Assembly: GCA_028564705.1 (NCBI GenBank)
Contig: JAPXFQ010000249.1
Location: 744,001-808,000 of the forward strand
Direction of reading: 5' to 3'
DNA: 64,000 nt
Source of the DNA: Apricaphanius iberus
Taxonomy: Eukaryota > Chordata > Actinopteri > Cyprinodontiformes > Aphaniidae
This document shows positions 22,101-33,969 of this stretch, piece after piece (within the stretch, counting starts at the first letter, position 1; every line of letters starts with the position of its first letter). The position numbers and the translations under genes are program-made. Below the pieces are notes generated by a model, which saw nothing but the letters and a program-made list of their open reading frames with translations, had not been told where the DNA came from and did no database searches.

Positions 22101-23244
22101 TACGATCCACCATAGTTCAGAACTTGCGGCAACAGAGGAAGCCCCGCCCATGCGTTGTTTTTTCCTCAGAAGCAGGCTATGGAAGCCAAAAAGCACATAC
22201 GTCAAACTTCATCCGTTGAATGCATTGCCTGACGCAGTGGAACTGTGCAGTGTGAATGCACCATTAAGTGGACAAAGGGATACATACTATACACAGACAT
22301 TTTACAATCCTGTTCCTTATTTGCTCCCGGTTGGACATTTCATAGTTCATGACTATTTTGATTTGGGATTACATTTCAAAGTTTCATGTTTAAAAAAAAA
22401 ATTTGGACGTTGTCTTCTACCTAAACTACAATTTTATGTGCAAACCTGGGGGATGAAAACGGTGGTGTGAGTCTGCTTCAAGCTGGAGGGCAAAGTACAT
22501 AAATCTCCAAACAAATGAAGCGCAGTGTAATAAAACCTTATGATCATAGAATCTAAAGATGTGAAAGTAAGGTTCAGCACTCAGAACAATGAAAAATATT
22601 TAGGAGTAGGATCTGAAAGCAGATTTTATATTTTGCTAAATAGGATTTTATAAAGATTATAACCAAAATCATATTATTGCGTTGAAATACTGATTTTGAG
22701 ACGCCTTATTTTTAGAGCATTTCTTATTGTAACTAAAATTATTTTATCAGTTAAAGAAAACTATACCTCGATAAATACTGTTTCGCTTTTTGTCTGTCTT
22801 AATTTCAATGACAACAATTCATTCAGAAACACAGGATTGTCGTTGCTAACCTTTCCAAGATGAGTGGTCATACTTGATATTTTATAACCAATAAACAGTT
22901 CAAATTCCTTTTACAGGCGTTGGAGAGAGGATACAAAGTGAACTTTTGTGAACCTGACACCAGTTGGAAATTTGATCCTTATGAACTAGAGAAGTAATTT
23001 TATATATATTTCTTTGATGTAGACTTTTTGATCTAAAATAAACACCTTGTAATCTTTACCAATCTGTTTTACCTTTAGGAGAAACAAACATGGTGTTCCT
23101 CAGGAGAAAATCGCTCAGATGATGGATCGCTTTTTATTTCCCATTTCCATAGACATTGTCATGACTTCACAAGAACCAGCTCATGTCAACCAGAGGCGTC
23201 GACCGGAGCAGCCGCAGATGAGGAAAAACATGCATTTTTGTTAG
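19161..23244 (+). CDS. n4bp2l2: n4bp2l2: NEDD4-binding protein 2-like 2, P-loop kinase-domain protein
   Basis: Five coding exons: 19161-20179, 20293-20417, 20544-20632, 22917-22993, 23079-23244; 491 residues. The N-terminal 320 residues are low complexity. They include STAFIGPAF and [15 protein letters not shown], which match the human N4BP2L2 N-terminus (SKAFIGP, SEIDNELFQFYKEIE), and a polyproline run encoded by CCT repeats near 19876. The C-terminal part is an AAA_33/polynucleotide-kinase-like domain: Walker [10 protein letters not shown] (329-337), LSTDDYF (352-358), PIIIDNTN, then RNKHGVP. The ATG at 19161 sits immediately after a ttttctag acceptor, so an untranslated exon lies upstream. 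Human N4BP2L2 sits next to BRCA2, so synteny agrees. The protein stops about 20 residues after the conserved domain, shorter than the long human isoforms. The molecular function of the family is poorly known. Poly(A) signal AATAAA at 23562. Confidence 0.92.
21068..21386. mobile_element. MITE with CCTAAGTAAAAA-containing inverted ends
   Basis: The left end AAAGGGATATTCCACCCCTAAG and the right end, read in reverse complement (TAAAGGAAAATTTCACGCCTAAG), are inverted copies that both continue into TAAAAA. About 319 bp, no coding capacity, inside an n4bp2l2 intron. Confidence 0.6.
21498..22266. mobile_element. Non-autonomous DNA element with TAATG(C/G)TGCATTCA ends
   Basis: The left end reads TAATGCTGCATTCAGAC; the right end in reverse complement reads TAATGGTGCATTCACAC. 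About 770 bp. The ends and size resemble PIF/Harbinger-type or hAT-type fish MITEs, but the target duplication is unclear. The short ORFs inside (for example 21760-21978) match nothing I know. It lies in the same n4bp2l2 intron as the previous element. Confidence 0.5.
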
Positions 23245-23960
23245 TTTTTTACAGAGAGTAAACCATGACTGGAATATTAACTCTTTTATATGATTTACTT
23301 TAGGTAAAGTACAGTTTTAATTTATTACTTTGTATATTGTAAATTTATATGAAAATGAAATCAATATATATTTTTAAATCAATTTTTTATATTTTATTAC
23401 CACAAAGGCAAAGTCAGCTTTTTCATTTTGTATTTTATGCCTGGTATTTCAGAGTTGATGTGTGTTTTTCAAAATATGTAACTGTGTTGGAAATAGAATG
23501 GTTATTTGTTTTATGTTAATTCCCTTCTTACTAAGGTTCCTGCATTGTTTTATTTGGTTTTAATAAATTCTCATAGGGACCCAGTCTTATGTTTCAGCAT
23601 ATATGTGACTTCAGTTCAACCGACACAAGGCAAGGAATTGTTGACTTTGTTGTACATATTTAAGGGATTATCCCGATTTAATTGGTCACTTTAGCTCTGC
23701 TGTTATCAAGTTAAATTAGAAGATAAATAGCATCTCCTCTTTGACTTTTGTGTACACTACACATAGACTGTAAAGTATTGTGCAATTGCTGGTTATTTTT
23801 GGTTGTAAACTTTCTTGATTATTCCCTATTATATACAAAACTTCAAAAAGAAATCTTAGTCGCAGCAGATGGCTGCTCACATTGAACCTGGTTCTGCCTT
23901 AGTTTTTGTCTTGATAAAAAGGATTGGTTCATCTCCACTGTTGGTAAATGCGGTACGAAG
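23245..23960 (+). other. n4bp2l2 3' UTR
   Basis: AT-rich non-coding sequence after the stop at 23242-23244, with a poly(A) signal at 23562-23567. No other gene is seen. Confidence 0.6.
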
Positions 23961-23964
23961 GTAA

Positions 23965-24172
23965 ATATGCGCCAAAATGCGTGTAGTTGTAGCTCGTGAT
24001 TTGAACACCTGTAGAATACCACTTGAGAACTTGAGCAACAAAGATCTGAAGTTCCATGTGAAACATATGATGGTCTGTTCTGTTCTCATTTCTTTTGTTC
24101 AAGTTTTCAAATGGTATTCTACATGTGTTTACATCATGAGCTACAACAACATGCATTTTTGCACATAGTTGC
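23965..24172. mobile_element. Palindromic MITE (about 70-bp arms)
   Basis: The left arm, about 23968-24045, is an inverted copy (about 80-85% by eye) of the right arm, about 24097-24172; both contain TGTAGAATACCA and GTTGTAGCTC on opposite strands. As a result both strands show similar short ORFs. It abuts the Tc1 element that follows. Confidence 0.7.
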
Positions 24173-25592
24173 AAGAAAAGGTATGAACCGTTTGGAATAA
24201 CTTTTCTGCACAAATTGGTCATAAATGTGATTTGATCGTCATCTAAGTCACAATATTAGACAATCACAGTCTGCTTAAACTAATACTACACAAATAATTA
24301 TGTTTTCATGTTTTTATTGAGCATACCATGTAAATCTGCACAGTGCAGGTGGAAAAAGTATGTGAACCCTTGGGTTCGATAACTGCTTGAACTTCCTTTG
24401 GCAGCAATAACTTCAACCAAACATTTCCTGTAGTTGCAGATCAGACCTGCACAATGGTCAAGAGTAATCCTTGACCATTCCTCTTTACAGAACTGTTTCA
24501 GTTCAGCAATATTCTTGGGATGCCTGGTGTGGACCACTTTGAGGTCATGCCACCACATCTCAATTGGATTGAGGTAAGGACTCTGATTGGGCCACCTCAG
24601 AAGGCATATTTTCTTCTGTTTAAGCCATGCTGTTGTTGATTTACTTCTATGCTTTGGGTCGTCCTGTTGCATACCCCATCTTGTGTTGAGCTTCAGCTGG
24701 TGGACAGATGGTCTTAAGTTCTCTTGCAAAATGTCTTGATAAACGTAGGAGTTCATTATTCCTTCGATGATAGCTAACTTTAAAAGTGCAGGAATGTTTT
24801 GGGGTTTTTTTTTGGACAGCAGTGGCTTGCTCCATGGTGTCCTGCCATGAATTCCATACTTGTTTAGTGTTTTACGTATTGTAGGTTCGCAAACGGGGAT
24901 CTTAACATATGCCTTACATATATGTAAGTCTTTAGCTGACACTCTAGGATTCTTCTTCACCTCACTGAGCATTCTGCGCCGTGCTCTTGCAGTTATCTTT
25001 ACAGGATGGCCACTCCTTAGATAGTCACAACAGTGCCAAACTTTCTCCATTTATAGACTATTTGACTTACCGTGGACTGATGAACATCAAGGCTTTTGGA
25101 GATAGTTTTATAACCCTTTCCAGCTTTATGTAAGTCAACAGTTCTTAGTCATAGGTCTTCTGTGAGCTCTTATGTGTGAGGCTTCGTTCACATCAGGCAA
25201 TGCTTCTTGAGGAAAAAAGAACTGCTTAGTGTTTTTTATAGGGGAGGGCAGCTTTCTCCAACATTTCCAATCTCATCTAATTGATTGGACTGCAGCGTGA
25301 TTCCTGACTTCAATTAGATCTTGAAGATGTCATAACTCTTGGGGGTTCACATAAATTTTTCACCTGTACTGTGAATGTTTATGCTAAATGGTAAATGGAG
25401 TGAACTTATGAACTTACACATAGTGTGTTGAATACACAACATGAAAACATAATTATTTGTGTAGGAATTGGTTTAAGGGGACTGTGATTGTCTATTGTTG
25501 TTACTTAGATGAAGATCAGTTCACATTTTATGACCAATTTGTGAAAAAATCCACGTTATTCCAAAGGGTTCTCGTACTTTTTCTGGCAACTG
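24166..25592 (-). mobile_element. Decayed Tc1 transposon with long inverted repeats
   Basis: The outer arms about 24168-24312 and 25433-25592 are long inverted copies. Both carry CACAAATTGGTCATAAA and ACACAAATAATTATGTTTTC in opposite orientation. The right end is GGCAACTG followed by TA. The interior holds a minus-strand transposase relic. Long terminal repeats of 150-200 bp are typical of IR/DR-type Tc1 elements. Confidence 0.8.
24298..25050 (-). pseudogene. Tc1 transposase relic, internally deleted
   Basis: The reading frame of 250 codons aligns with Tc1 transposases in two blocks. The first is the second half of the DNA-binding region ([18 protein letters not shown]..., HGRTPWSKPLLSKKK). 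The second is the C-terminal catalytic part (GMQQDDPKH, WPNQSPYLNPIEMWW). The intervening WTDE-type region with the first catalytic Asp is missing. QQDNDPKH has lost one residue, and SPDLNP has become SPYLNP. N-terminal HTH codons can be followed upstream (25051-25200) only through frameshifts and stops. It cannot be active. Confidence 0.88.
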
Positions 25593-25599
25593 TATTTAC

Positions 25600-27470
25600 C
25601 TTCATGGATGGTGCAAATTTCATACCTTTGTGCAAATGGTTAGGCGTTCATAAGAAAAGGATACAGAACACCACTTTAACATACAGTCCACAAATTCTGA
25701 TAAGATTTGGAGTAGTACACACCAGCAATCTGGTTTCAGCTGATTCTTGATCCACTGAAACGCTAAAGCCGGGGAGACACAACACAAGAACTGGAACTGT
25801 TGAGGGTTCATAGACTGCAGGATTTATCAAGGCAACTCAGAGTCTGATTCAGGTGGGCATATCCAAATTTTCACACTGTTTTGAAGGTACAAAGATGCCA
25901 TGAGGTTGCGGTAAAACAAGACATTCTCATACAATTCCTAGTATTCCGGCACACTATTTTGTTCAACTAGCACATTGGACCGATCCAGATAAAAATACTT
26001 TATAAAAAGTGAATATGATATAGTGTTGACTGTATTGTCTGCTTGTATTTATGTTGAGTGTGATTTTTTTTTGACCCACCAAGGAGTCTATGTGTTTGCC
26101 AGAGTTTGTGTACCTCCTTGAATACTTCTTCACTCTTCCTCGAGACTCTGGGACAGTGATTTTCAAATTCTTTTTTTCAGCTATTTTCTACTGAAAATAC
26201 AAATTTAAACCTCTGAGCAACAGATTAGTTATTTTCCTCTTTAGACCCGTTAAGGGATTTCTGATGTATTTGGTTCAAGAGTGGATTAGCACCAGAAATG
26301 TGACAGTTGCAGTCCATGTCCTTTAGCTGCACTATACACCTTGTGAATCTCCCCCAACCTCTTGAATGGTTATTTTTTTGCAATCCTTTCAAGGCTGTAG
26401 GTATCTCTCTTTTTGTGCACATTTTCCTTTCACTCAACTTTCCTTTATTATGCTTGGATAAAACACTGCAAACAGCAAGCTTCTTTAGCAAATACATTTT
26501 CTGGTTTAGCCTCCTTGTGGAGTCAGGTCCTATCTGCAGAACAAATGTCAAGTTAGTTGTCCTCGCTATGATTTTATTATTATTATTTGGCTTTGTGTAA
26601 TATCCTTTGTCACCCTGTGATAGATTGGCAAACTGTCCAAGGCGTACCCTACTTCTCACCTAATGTCTGCAGGAGACGAGTCCCTCCTTAACCCTGCAGA
26701 GACTAGCAATATCGACAGTGGTTGGATTAATTTTGGATTCATCTTTAATTAAATTTAGAAAAGTCTATGTGTCCCAGAGGGAAATTACATGTTCCTGTTA
26801 CTCATATCATCCAAGTACTTTCAAAGAGTCGTCGTGAATTGTGATGTGGGCAGTGAGTCTTGAAATGAATTTGAAAAATTCTCTGACTGAAGAATGTAGA
26901 CAGTCCTCTGACTCTCATGACATAACAGCTCAATTTCTGGCACAATATGTTATAATAACATGTCCTGGATGACACCGACAGTCGTTAGCAACCACTGCTA
27001 ATCCATCTCATTTGTTTTCCCTGCTCCATTTTAAATCTCTGTCTGACCGTATGGTTAGAAAGCCAGGTAGAGATGGTTAGGGATATGATCCTTATTCATA
27101 GTGCTCGGTGGAATAGATGATTTGATCCCACTTTGCTCTCTCTGGCAGTTGGGGTCGTAGTTTAGGCATAATTTAAAAAGTTGTTGAAACATGGGAGGCC
27201 TCAACAAAAACAATTTTGAAAAAAATTCCACAGAAAGAACAAATCAGAACAAATGTAACGGAGCTACTTCCAACATGCTGCTACCATGAGCGGGGAAATT
27301 CTTGAAAGCAATGCAAACCACAGCTGTTGAATAGAAACTCTAATTATAAACCTTTTAACCAATAACATTTGATAGATTTTAAAATGATACACCAACAGTT
27401 TAAGGGGTTAACAGATTTAATTATAGAAACAGAATTTCTTGTCTGTTTACCAATGCAGTATAATCCCTAT
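25600..27470. other. Intergenic, mostly unrecognised; repeat scrap near 26615-26700
   Basis: AT-rich, no credible gene. About 26605-26700 (CACCCTGTGATAGATTGGC ... CCTTAACCCTGCAGAG) resembles the widespread fish repeat that is better preserved at 32375 and 59820. Confidence 0.4.
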
Positions 27471-27473
27471 ATA

Positions 27474-27600
27474 ATTCAGTTCAGTTTATTTATATAGCGC
27501 GAATTCACAACAGATTTAATCTCAACACACTTTACAAGAAAAGTCATTTCAATACAATCATACAAACATTCCAGTCTGTTAAAAAGCTTTCTATTTAAGG
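27474..27600 (-). repeat. LINE/SINE 3'-end fragment (TTTATTTATATAGCGC type)
   Basis: TTCAGTTTATTTATATAGCGC followed by CAATTCACAACA-like sequence and CACTTTACAAGAAAAGTC. This is the reverse-oriented 3' tail common to many fish retrotransposon copies. No coding sequence remains. Confidence 0.5.
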
Positions 27601-28005
27601 AATCCCTGCAGATTGTGTCAAGTCATTGATTTGAGGGTGTGCCCCGTATGCTGCTATAGACTGTTTGAGGAAAGACAGGCCACTTTTCTTTACTCTGCAG
27701 TCTTAAGTATAACTGAAACAAGTTAAAATGGTAAGACACTGTGAGACAGTTTCAGTGCAGAGCTTCTTTTTCTGACAGTATGGGGTTATCTTGTCTCTGA
27801 GGAAATAAGTCGTGGTCTCCCTGATCCCTCTGGTGCTCATTAATGCAGCACACTGGTGTTGTAAGGTTCATCTAATGACTTCTGTGTGAAGTGCCCAGAA
27901 TGATTGTTCTCTCAGTCTAAGACTGCTTTTACTTCATGTTCAGTGTTCTGGTTGAATGTTTTTGTCTTTGAATTTGTTATTTTCAGTAAACCCCTGTTTT
28001 AGTTT

Positions 28006-28012
<7 letters not shown>

Positions 28013-28057
<45 letters not shown>
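28013..28057. repeat. (TA)n microsatellite
   Basis: About 22 TA units. It is followed at 28064-28090 by a 27-bp sequence repeated in inverted orientation at 38769-38795. A G12-14 run lies a little downstream at 28261. Confidence 0.95.
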
Positions 28058-28061
<4 letters not shown>

Positions 28062-28090
28062 CAAAACATAAAAATTAAAGGGTTTAGGGA

Positions 28091-30382
28091 TGAGTCTGCA
28101 TTTTTCGGCAATATGTTTCTGTAATATGAACGTTATTAAATTAATTTAGAAATATCTTTCTTTACCTACAGTATGGAAATCAGGATTTGCCAGCAGCAAG
28201 TCTCTCATGTTAATTTCACAGCGTGCAGTTTGAAGTAGTACACTGACAGTTGAGTTAGCTGGGGGGGGGGGGGGTGGATGTTTCATTTCAGCAAATGCTA
28301 AAAAAATAAGGTTCAGATTGAAGGAGAAAAAAATGTTCTCTTTTAATAAATTAAGTTGGCATTTGAAAACTGATTTTGTATTTACACACTTTCTGTATTA
28401 CAGAAAAAAACAAACGGAAAACCAAGTCATTACAGTGCAAATAAAGAAGTACATTTAAAAAAGTGTTTGTGTCAATTCGATTAATCTGTGTCTTAGTGGT
28501 ATACTGTGAGAATCTCAATGTGGCCCATGCTTCGTTTCATCTGGCTTGATCATAATTTGTGTTTTTTTTCTTTTGAGGAAGTAACTAATTCTTGGAAAAA
28601 GTTATCACGTGTTTACGCTAGTCAATGCTCCTGTTACACAGAAACCAAAGTTGACCTTTACACATGGCCTGTCAGATGTGGGGCCTTCAGATAACATTTC
28701 TGATTGGCCTGATTTGGACAAAAAGAAGAGCATCTTATAAGTTCTGTCCACAATCATTTTTTGTTTAGTTTTTTTTTAAGCAAAATTTCCATTAGTGACT
28801 TTTTACTAGCCTAATTGGACTAAATTCTTGTTATAGTTAATTATTATATATTTTGGAAGTCATTTCTGTTCTCTTGAATACAGCGTTTACACCTGCATTA
28901 ATCCAAAGATTTCCACAATGACTCAGTGTTCTGTTTTTTGCCGCACCTAATCTCCCTCACATGCCAGGATTGGTCACAGGGGATTGACTCATGTAGAAAG
29001 GGACGACCAAGACGTGCCAACTATTTTTTGCAACGGTGACACAATATGCAGCTCAACAGGAAAACAGAAACAGGAAAGATCGTCTGTGGAGGGGCTTGCG
29101 GGTTTTTGCCTCTTCCTGGCAAGAGAGCTGTACAAAAAAAAAAAAAAAAAAAGAGGAGAAAATCAAACAATGTAAAGGAGGTGTGTATTTGTGGATCCGT
29201 GTGTGTTTGTGTGCACACATTTGTATGCCAGGTGAGGTCAGGTTTTTTTGTGAGGAGGCCAGCCCAGCAAAGAGCCAGCGTGCTTAGAATGATGATTATT
29301 ATGTAAGCCAGCTGTGATTTGTGTTTGTGCTCGCTGAATGGCAGTGATGAACCACTTACTGCTACTAATGATCATTAGGACGAGGAAAGCCAGACAAAAC
29401 AATCTGAGCTGGCTCACCAGAGGACAGCAAAAACTGAATTTACGGAAGGAAATGTGCTCTTCTTTGACCCTGAAAACCACATGGGGTCTTCCAGAATGGA
29501 AAGTGGAAAATCAGGATGAACAGGAACCTGAATTCTAAGACACTGGTCATTTAGAAATTCAGATTCAAGTCGTTTAGTTATCTCATTTGTGTGTGGTTTT
29601 ATTCCTGCTGCCATCATTTTGCAACTTGGCTGGTTTAAAAAGGAGAATGAAGCATGAAATTAAAGCTCTCGTGAGCTGTCAGATGCCGACCCCTTCACGT
29701 TGGGTTTTTTGGGTTTGTCACGTGAGGCTAACAGCCAATAAACACCGAGTGCCGCGACCGCACAGCTTGTCATCTATGTACACACTAACGGTTGATCACT
29801 GATCAGCCTAGTCGAGTTTACCTCAAATCGAGCGGAAATAATATTTTTTTTTGCCTTCAAAGTAAAAGGTTGATTCTCTGAATTCGGTGCAGTTTGTGTC
29901 CCACAGGTGTACCATCAAGATTTTCATTTAAAGTAAATAACATTTTTTTAAAGAAATATAAGGATCCATGTTCCTTTGTATCATGATACACACACTTACT
30001 TAAAAAAATATGTTTTTAAAACTTTCATAGGTTTCTAATGAGTAGGAGTCAGCCAAGTAAGCATGCCCCATGTCGCTGTCAGTAAATGAAATATAAATGT
30101 AATTACACAGCAACCAGAATGATATATTTTGGTAATATAAGTATTTTCCTGTCTTCTTTAGCCTAAATATTAAAAAGAATAGAATTCAGTATGAAAAAGC
30201 ACAATTAAGTCTTGTCCCTGAGTCTTGTTCAACCCTATAACAACATAATCCCCCTTTTCAAAAATAATTGTTCCGTTAAACTTTCTCATCACCCAGAAAG
30301 TAACATCCTTCAAGTCTTTTCCTGTTCATACAGTAAAGAGAGGTAAGTAAGCTTTTAGCATACTTTCTGACTTACAGTAGGC
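28091..30382. other. Intergenic, no gene recognised
   Basis: AT-rich sequence with homopolymer runs (poly-G at 28261, poly-A at 29134). Several short overlapping ORFs on both strands near 29000-29600 match nothing known and have no splice support. Around 29290-29560 the composition is more balanced and could be a conserved non-coding element, but this cannot be shown here. Confidence 0.4.
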
Positions 30383-30713
30383 CTACAGACCAAAAGTGTG
30401 GACACACCTTCTCATTCAGTGCATTTTCTTTATTTTCATGACTATATATATTGTAGATTCTATATTAAGGCATCAAAACTATGAATGAACACATATAACG
30501 CAGTAATCAGAGCAAAGGTTGGCTACTTTGAGGAATCTAAAATATAACACCTGTATTCAGTTATTTCACCCTTTTTGTTTAAGTACATGCAGTAATTCCA
30601 CATATTATGTGTTCATTCATAATTTCGATTCCCTTAATTGAGAATCTACAATGTAGTCATGAAAAGAAAGGAAACTCATTGAATGATATGTGTCCAAACG
30701 TTTGGTCTGTACT
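30383..30713. mobile_element. MITE with CAGACCAAA-GTGTGGACACA ends
   Basis: The left end (ACAGACCAAAAGTGTGGACA) and the right end (TGTCCAAACGTTTGGTCTGT) are inverted copies. The similarity extends inward (TTTCATGAC ... GTCATGAAAAG, and TATTAAGG/AATTGAG regions), giving about 331 bp of imperfect palindrome. This is a very common fish mariner-type MITE pattern. Confidence 0.8.
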
Positions 30714-32370
30714 ATATATTTTATTCTTTTATAATCAAACAGACATTGTCAAGCTCAACCTTTCAACCCTGTTACATGCAAAAATGATATGTATGATTGC
30801 TTTTTAAAAAACCTAATGATTGTCTTGAATTTAAAAAAATAAATTTCTTGTTTTTCTCATATGCTGCTCAGACATAGAATCACTACAACTATACCCCCCA
30901 TCTCCTATGCAAGCACAAACTTAAAAGCAACAGTAACAAAAGCAACAGGCTGAGTACAGATGAGCCAGGAAACGCCATCATGGGAGCCATCTGAATCGGC
31001 AGCAGCGAATCAGCAGCAGCAGCCAAGGCACTGACCCGGGGCGTCCAGAGGATGGAGGGATGGTACTCCCACCTCCACCCAAGCACTACCCGGAGAGCAC
31101 CCAGGCAGCTACAGTCAACCACCGCTCCCGAGGCAGAGGGCTCCCAAAGAGGAAACACTGGAAGAAAGATTAAAATAAGTAAAAAATATTAAAATAAGCT
31201 GCAGATAATGAGATTAAGTAGCAAAATACTGTTAAAAATGTTAAGACTGATAGCTAATGTCGACTTATGGCTACTTTAGCTAAAATCTTCAACCGCACAA
31301 AAAACAGCTTTAAAACAACCAAAATAGCAAACCATTTTCTTATTAATGTTTGCAATTTTTGTGGCTTAAGTAAATAAACATAGTTTCTCAGAGGTACAAA
31401 TAGCCTACTCCATCAGATGAAATGTTCAGAAACAATTTCATGTTGGTGCCTTTGCGAATACGGTATTCGGAAAGGCACAAATGACGTGTTTTTTACGAAT
31501 ACTTATTTCGAACAAATACTTGAAGAAATATTTGTATTTGGGAGTAGGAAAAACTTTGTATCAAAAAGCTGTGTTTCGTCATGAGACCGCAGTGCATGGA
31601 ACCTGGGTGAGTGAGAGAGTGACATTCAGGAATCTGGGATGGGAGGGTGACTGACACAGCTGCTCCACACAGAGAAGGGATGAAGAAGCAAAAAAAAACA
31701 AAACTTAATTAGATGACTATTTTTGTTGAACAGTTTTTTGTAATTTAACTGGTTTCTACAGGTAGTTTATAACTTTTATAAAGCTGAGTTTTATCGGGAG
31801 ATTATTCTTACGCTGTACTAGTATCGACGTCTGCTTTTGGGTGCTCTCATGATCGCTTTATGTAGCTCTGTTTGCTCTGTAATTTAGACAATATATTGAC
31901 AGAGTAACATTAAAGTTCCGTTAAAAAGGTTAAAACAAGAATCCTGTCATTTCAAACTCCACACATGGATTTAGCAAACCAAAAGAGAAGAGTTTGTCTG
32001 CTGCTGAGCCATTTCTTGTTCATCCACCTGCCAAAAAAACTTGCTCAGGTTCTATGCGGAGGACATTTTACAGTAAGGGCTACAGATAAAACCTAAGTGA
32101 TATGTATGTGGAAAAGTCAAATCAGCAGAAGAAGAGATATCAAAGAACTGTAAACACCTGCTTTGCATAATCACATGCACTTAAAGCATCCTCTTCACGT
32201 ACTGTCTCTCCCCTGAAGCAACAATCCTCCCACCAACACCAATATCATCACAGCCATGTTCTGCCCCCCTCAGATATTTTGATTGAAATAAGGAAATAAA
32301 AATTTCGGGAGAAAATTATTTTATATTTTATTATTTTATTTTATATCTATACTGTCTCTCCTATAAATGG
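30714..32370. other. Intergenic, no gene recognised
   Basis: One GC-richer island near 30930-31150 has an open frame on the minus strand (Ala/Leu/Ser-rich, low complexity) with no recognisable domain. The rest is AT-rich. Nothing else is supported. Confidence 0.35.
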
Positions 32371-32374
32371 GTGT

Positions 32375-32750
32375 GGGGGCCTGGTGCATTTCTCCAGCAA
32401 TCATCAGGCAAGAGGCAGGGAACACCCTGGACAGCTTCCCAGTTCCCAGTCCATCACAGAGACACCCAACAATACATGTACACACTCTTACCAAAGACCA
32501 ATTAACCTAACAGGGAGATTTTTGGGCTGTGGGAGGAACGCAAGGCAATTTTATTTGTATAGCACACATTCAAAAACAAAGTAATTCAAGGTGCTTTGCA
32601 TGATTTGGAAGACAGGAAGACAGAGCACCTGGAGAGAACCCACATGCATAGGGAGAATATGCAAACTCCATACAAAAAGACCCTATAGGCAGGGATTTGA
32701 ACCACCTTCTTGCTGAAAAGCAACAGTGCTACCAACTGTGCTACTGCACA
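32375..32750 (+). repeat. Fish-wide interspersed repeat, copy 1, with an internal insertion
   Basis: It contains the hallmark order CCTGGACAGC, ACCAATTAACCT, TTTGGGCTGTGGGAGGA, then GGAGAGAACCCACATGCA, GAATATGCAAACTCC, GGGATTTGAACC and GCAACAGTGCTACC. A second copy lies at 59820-60145 in the same orientation. In this copy a segment of about 60-80 bp with a TTTTATTTGTATAGCAC tail interrupts the block near 32545-32610. Confidence 0.7.
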
Positions 32751-33029
32751 GCACTTCTTTTCTACTTTTTTATTTAAAATACATCAGAAACATGATAATT
32801 TTATGCTTGATAAACCACTCTTTCTAACTACAGAACTACATTATTGCAGAATGAGCTGGAAAAGGGGACGTCTACATTTCCCTGATGTTTCAGTTTTAAA
32901 TTTCATCCAGATTAAATAAAATGATAGACGAATCCAATAGTATTTATTTCAATGTTTAAAAGTAAAAAAAAAAAAGTCAAGAAAAAAATTGTAAAAAGAA
33001 ATCAAAGCTTTGTGTCTGGCTCTGTAAGT

Positions 33030-33371
33030 GCTCGCTTTTCGAGTTTTATTTTGAAAGGCGTCATAGGAAGTCCGAGTTTACCACTCGCCCGCCTTGATTC
33101 GTGAGGAGCCCAACCAGAGCCCAACATGCTATGGATGTGTTGCCGTGCTGCGGTTGCGCTCCAGGCGGTCACACACGCAGAGACGGGAGGTGTTTCATAG
33201 ATTTTTGGGTCACTCCAGCCGTCCTCCCCATGCCGTTCATAATGCTCCCCCTGCCTCTGTGACCAGCACCTGCCACCCATCCTCATGACGGGTCGACCAT
33301 TTAGATCCATCGCCTGGTGCACTAAGGGAAGTTTAGGCGACCTGAGGAGAGGGGCGGATATTTACACAACA
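33030..33371 (+). promoter_or_regulatory. GC-richer, CpG-containing patch ending in a splice donor: possible trmt9b promoter/first exon
   Basis: This patch stands out from AT-rich surroundings, has many CpGs (CTCGCCCGCC, GGGTCGACC), and ends ACACAACA|gtaagtg at 33371/33372, a strong donor. The next plus-strand gene, trmt9b, begins its coding exon just after an acceptor at 40376, so it needs an upstream untranslated exon. Linking the two is inference. A (TA)n run follows at 33903-33967. Confidence 0.35.
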
Positions 33372-33911
33372 GTAAGTGAATTTGGGATTGTTGTTTTAAA
33401 AAACCCCGTATTTGAACAATTAATGCAATGCATGACTTCATTTTTATTTTAAGCCATTATGTGTTTTTATTTAAATTTCTTTGTGGAGTGTGAAGCATTT
33501 GACATTGGTGTTGCTTTCTATTTAAGCTGGGAAATCCAGTTAAGTAAACTTTAATGCATTAAACTGATAAACGTCAAACTGTTAGTTTTTGCAGATTTGC
33601 ATACATTTATTTGAATAGTAAATTTAAATTAGAAGACCATTTGTTACTCTTTTTTTCAATTCCCAGAGACTGGGCTGTCCTGTCTGCAGCCTTTGAATAA
33701 ACGAATTATTTATATACTTTTTTTTTTTTTTTTTTAAACAGTGCCAGCTGTAAGGCGGTTTCATCCCATGGGTCCTTTCATCATATTTTGGTGGAGCAAT
33801 AACTGTTGTCCAACCAGATGGATAAATCAGTTGCTGTTCCTCGCTCTGCTCAGATATATGCTGGTGCTGCACATCAGAGCGCTGCTTATACCCGGGCGTT
33901 TTGTGTGTGTG

Positions 33912-33969
<58 letters not shown>

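Noticed and set aside
30889..31158. 89-codon Ala/Leu/Ser-rich minus ORF
   Set aside because: Compositional artefact of a GC-richer patch; no domain, signal or splice context.
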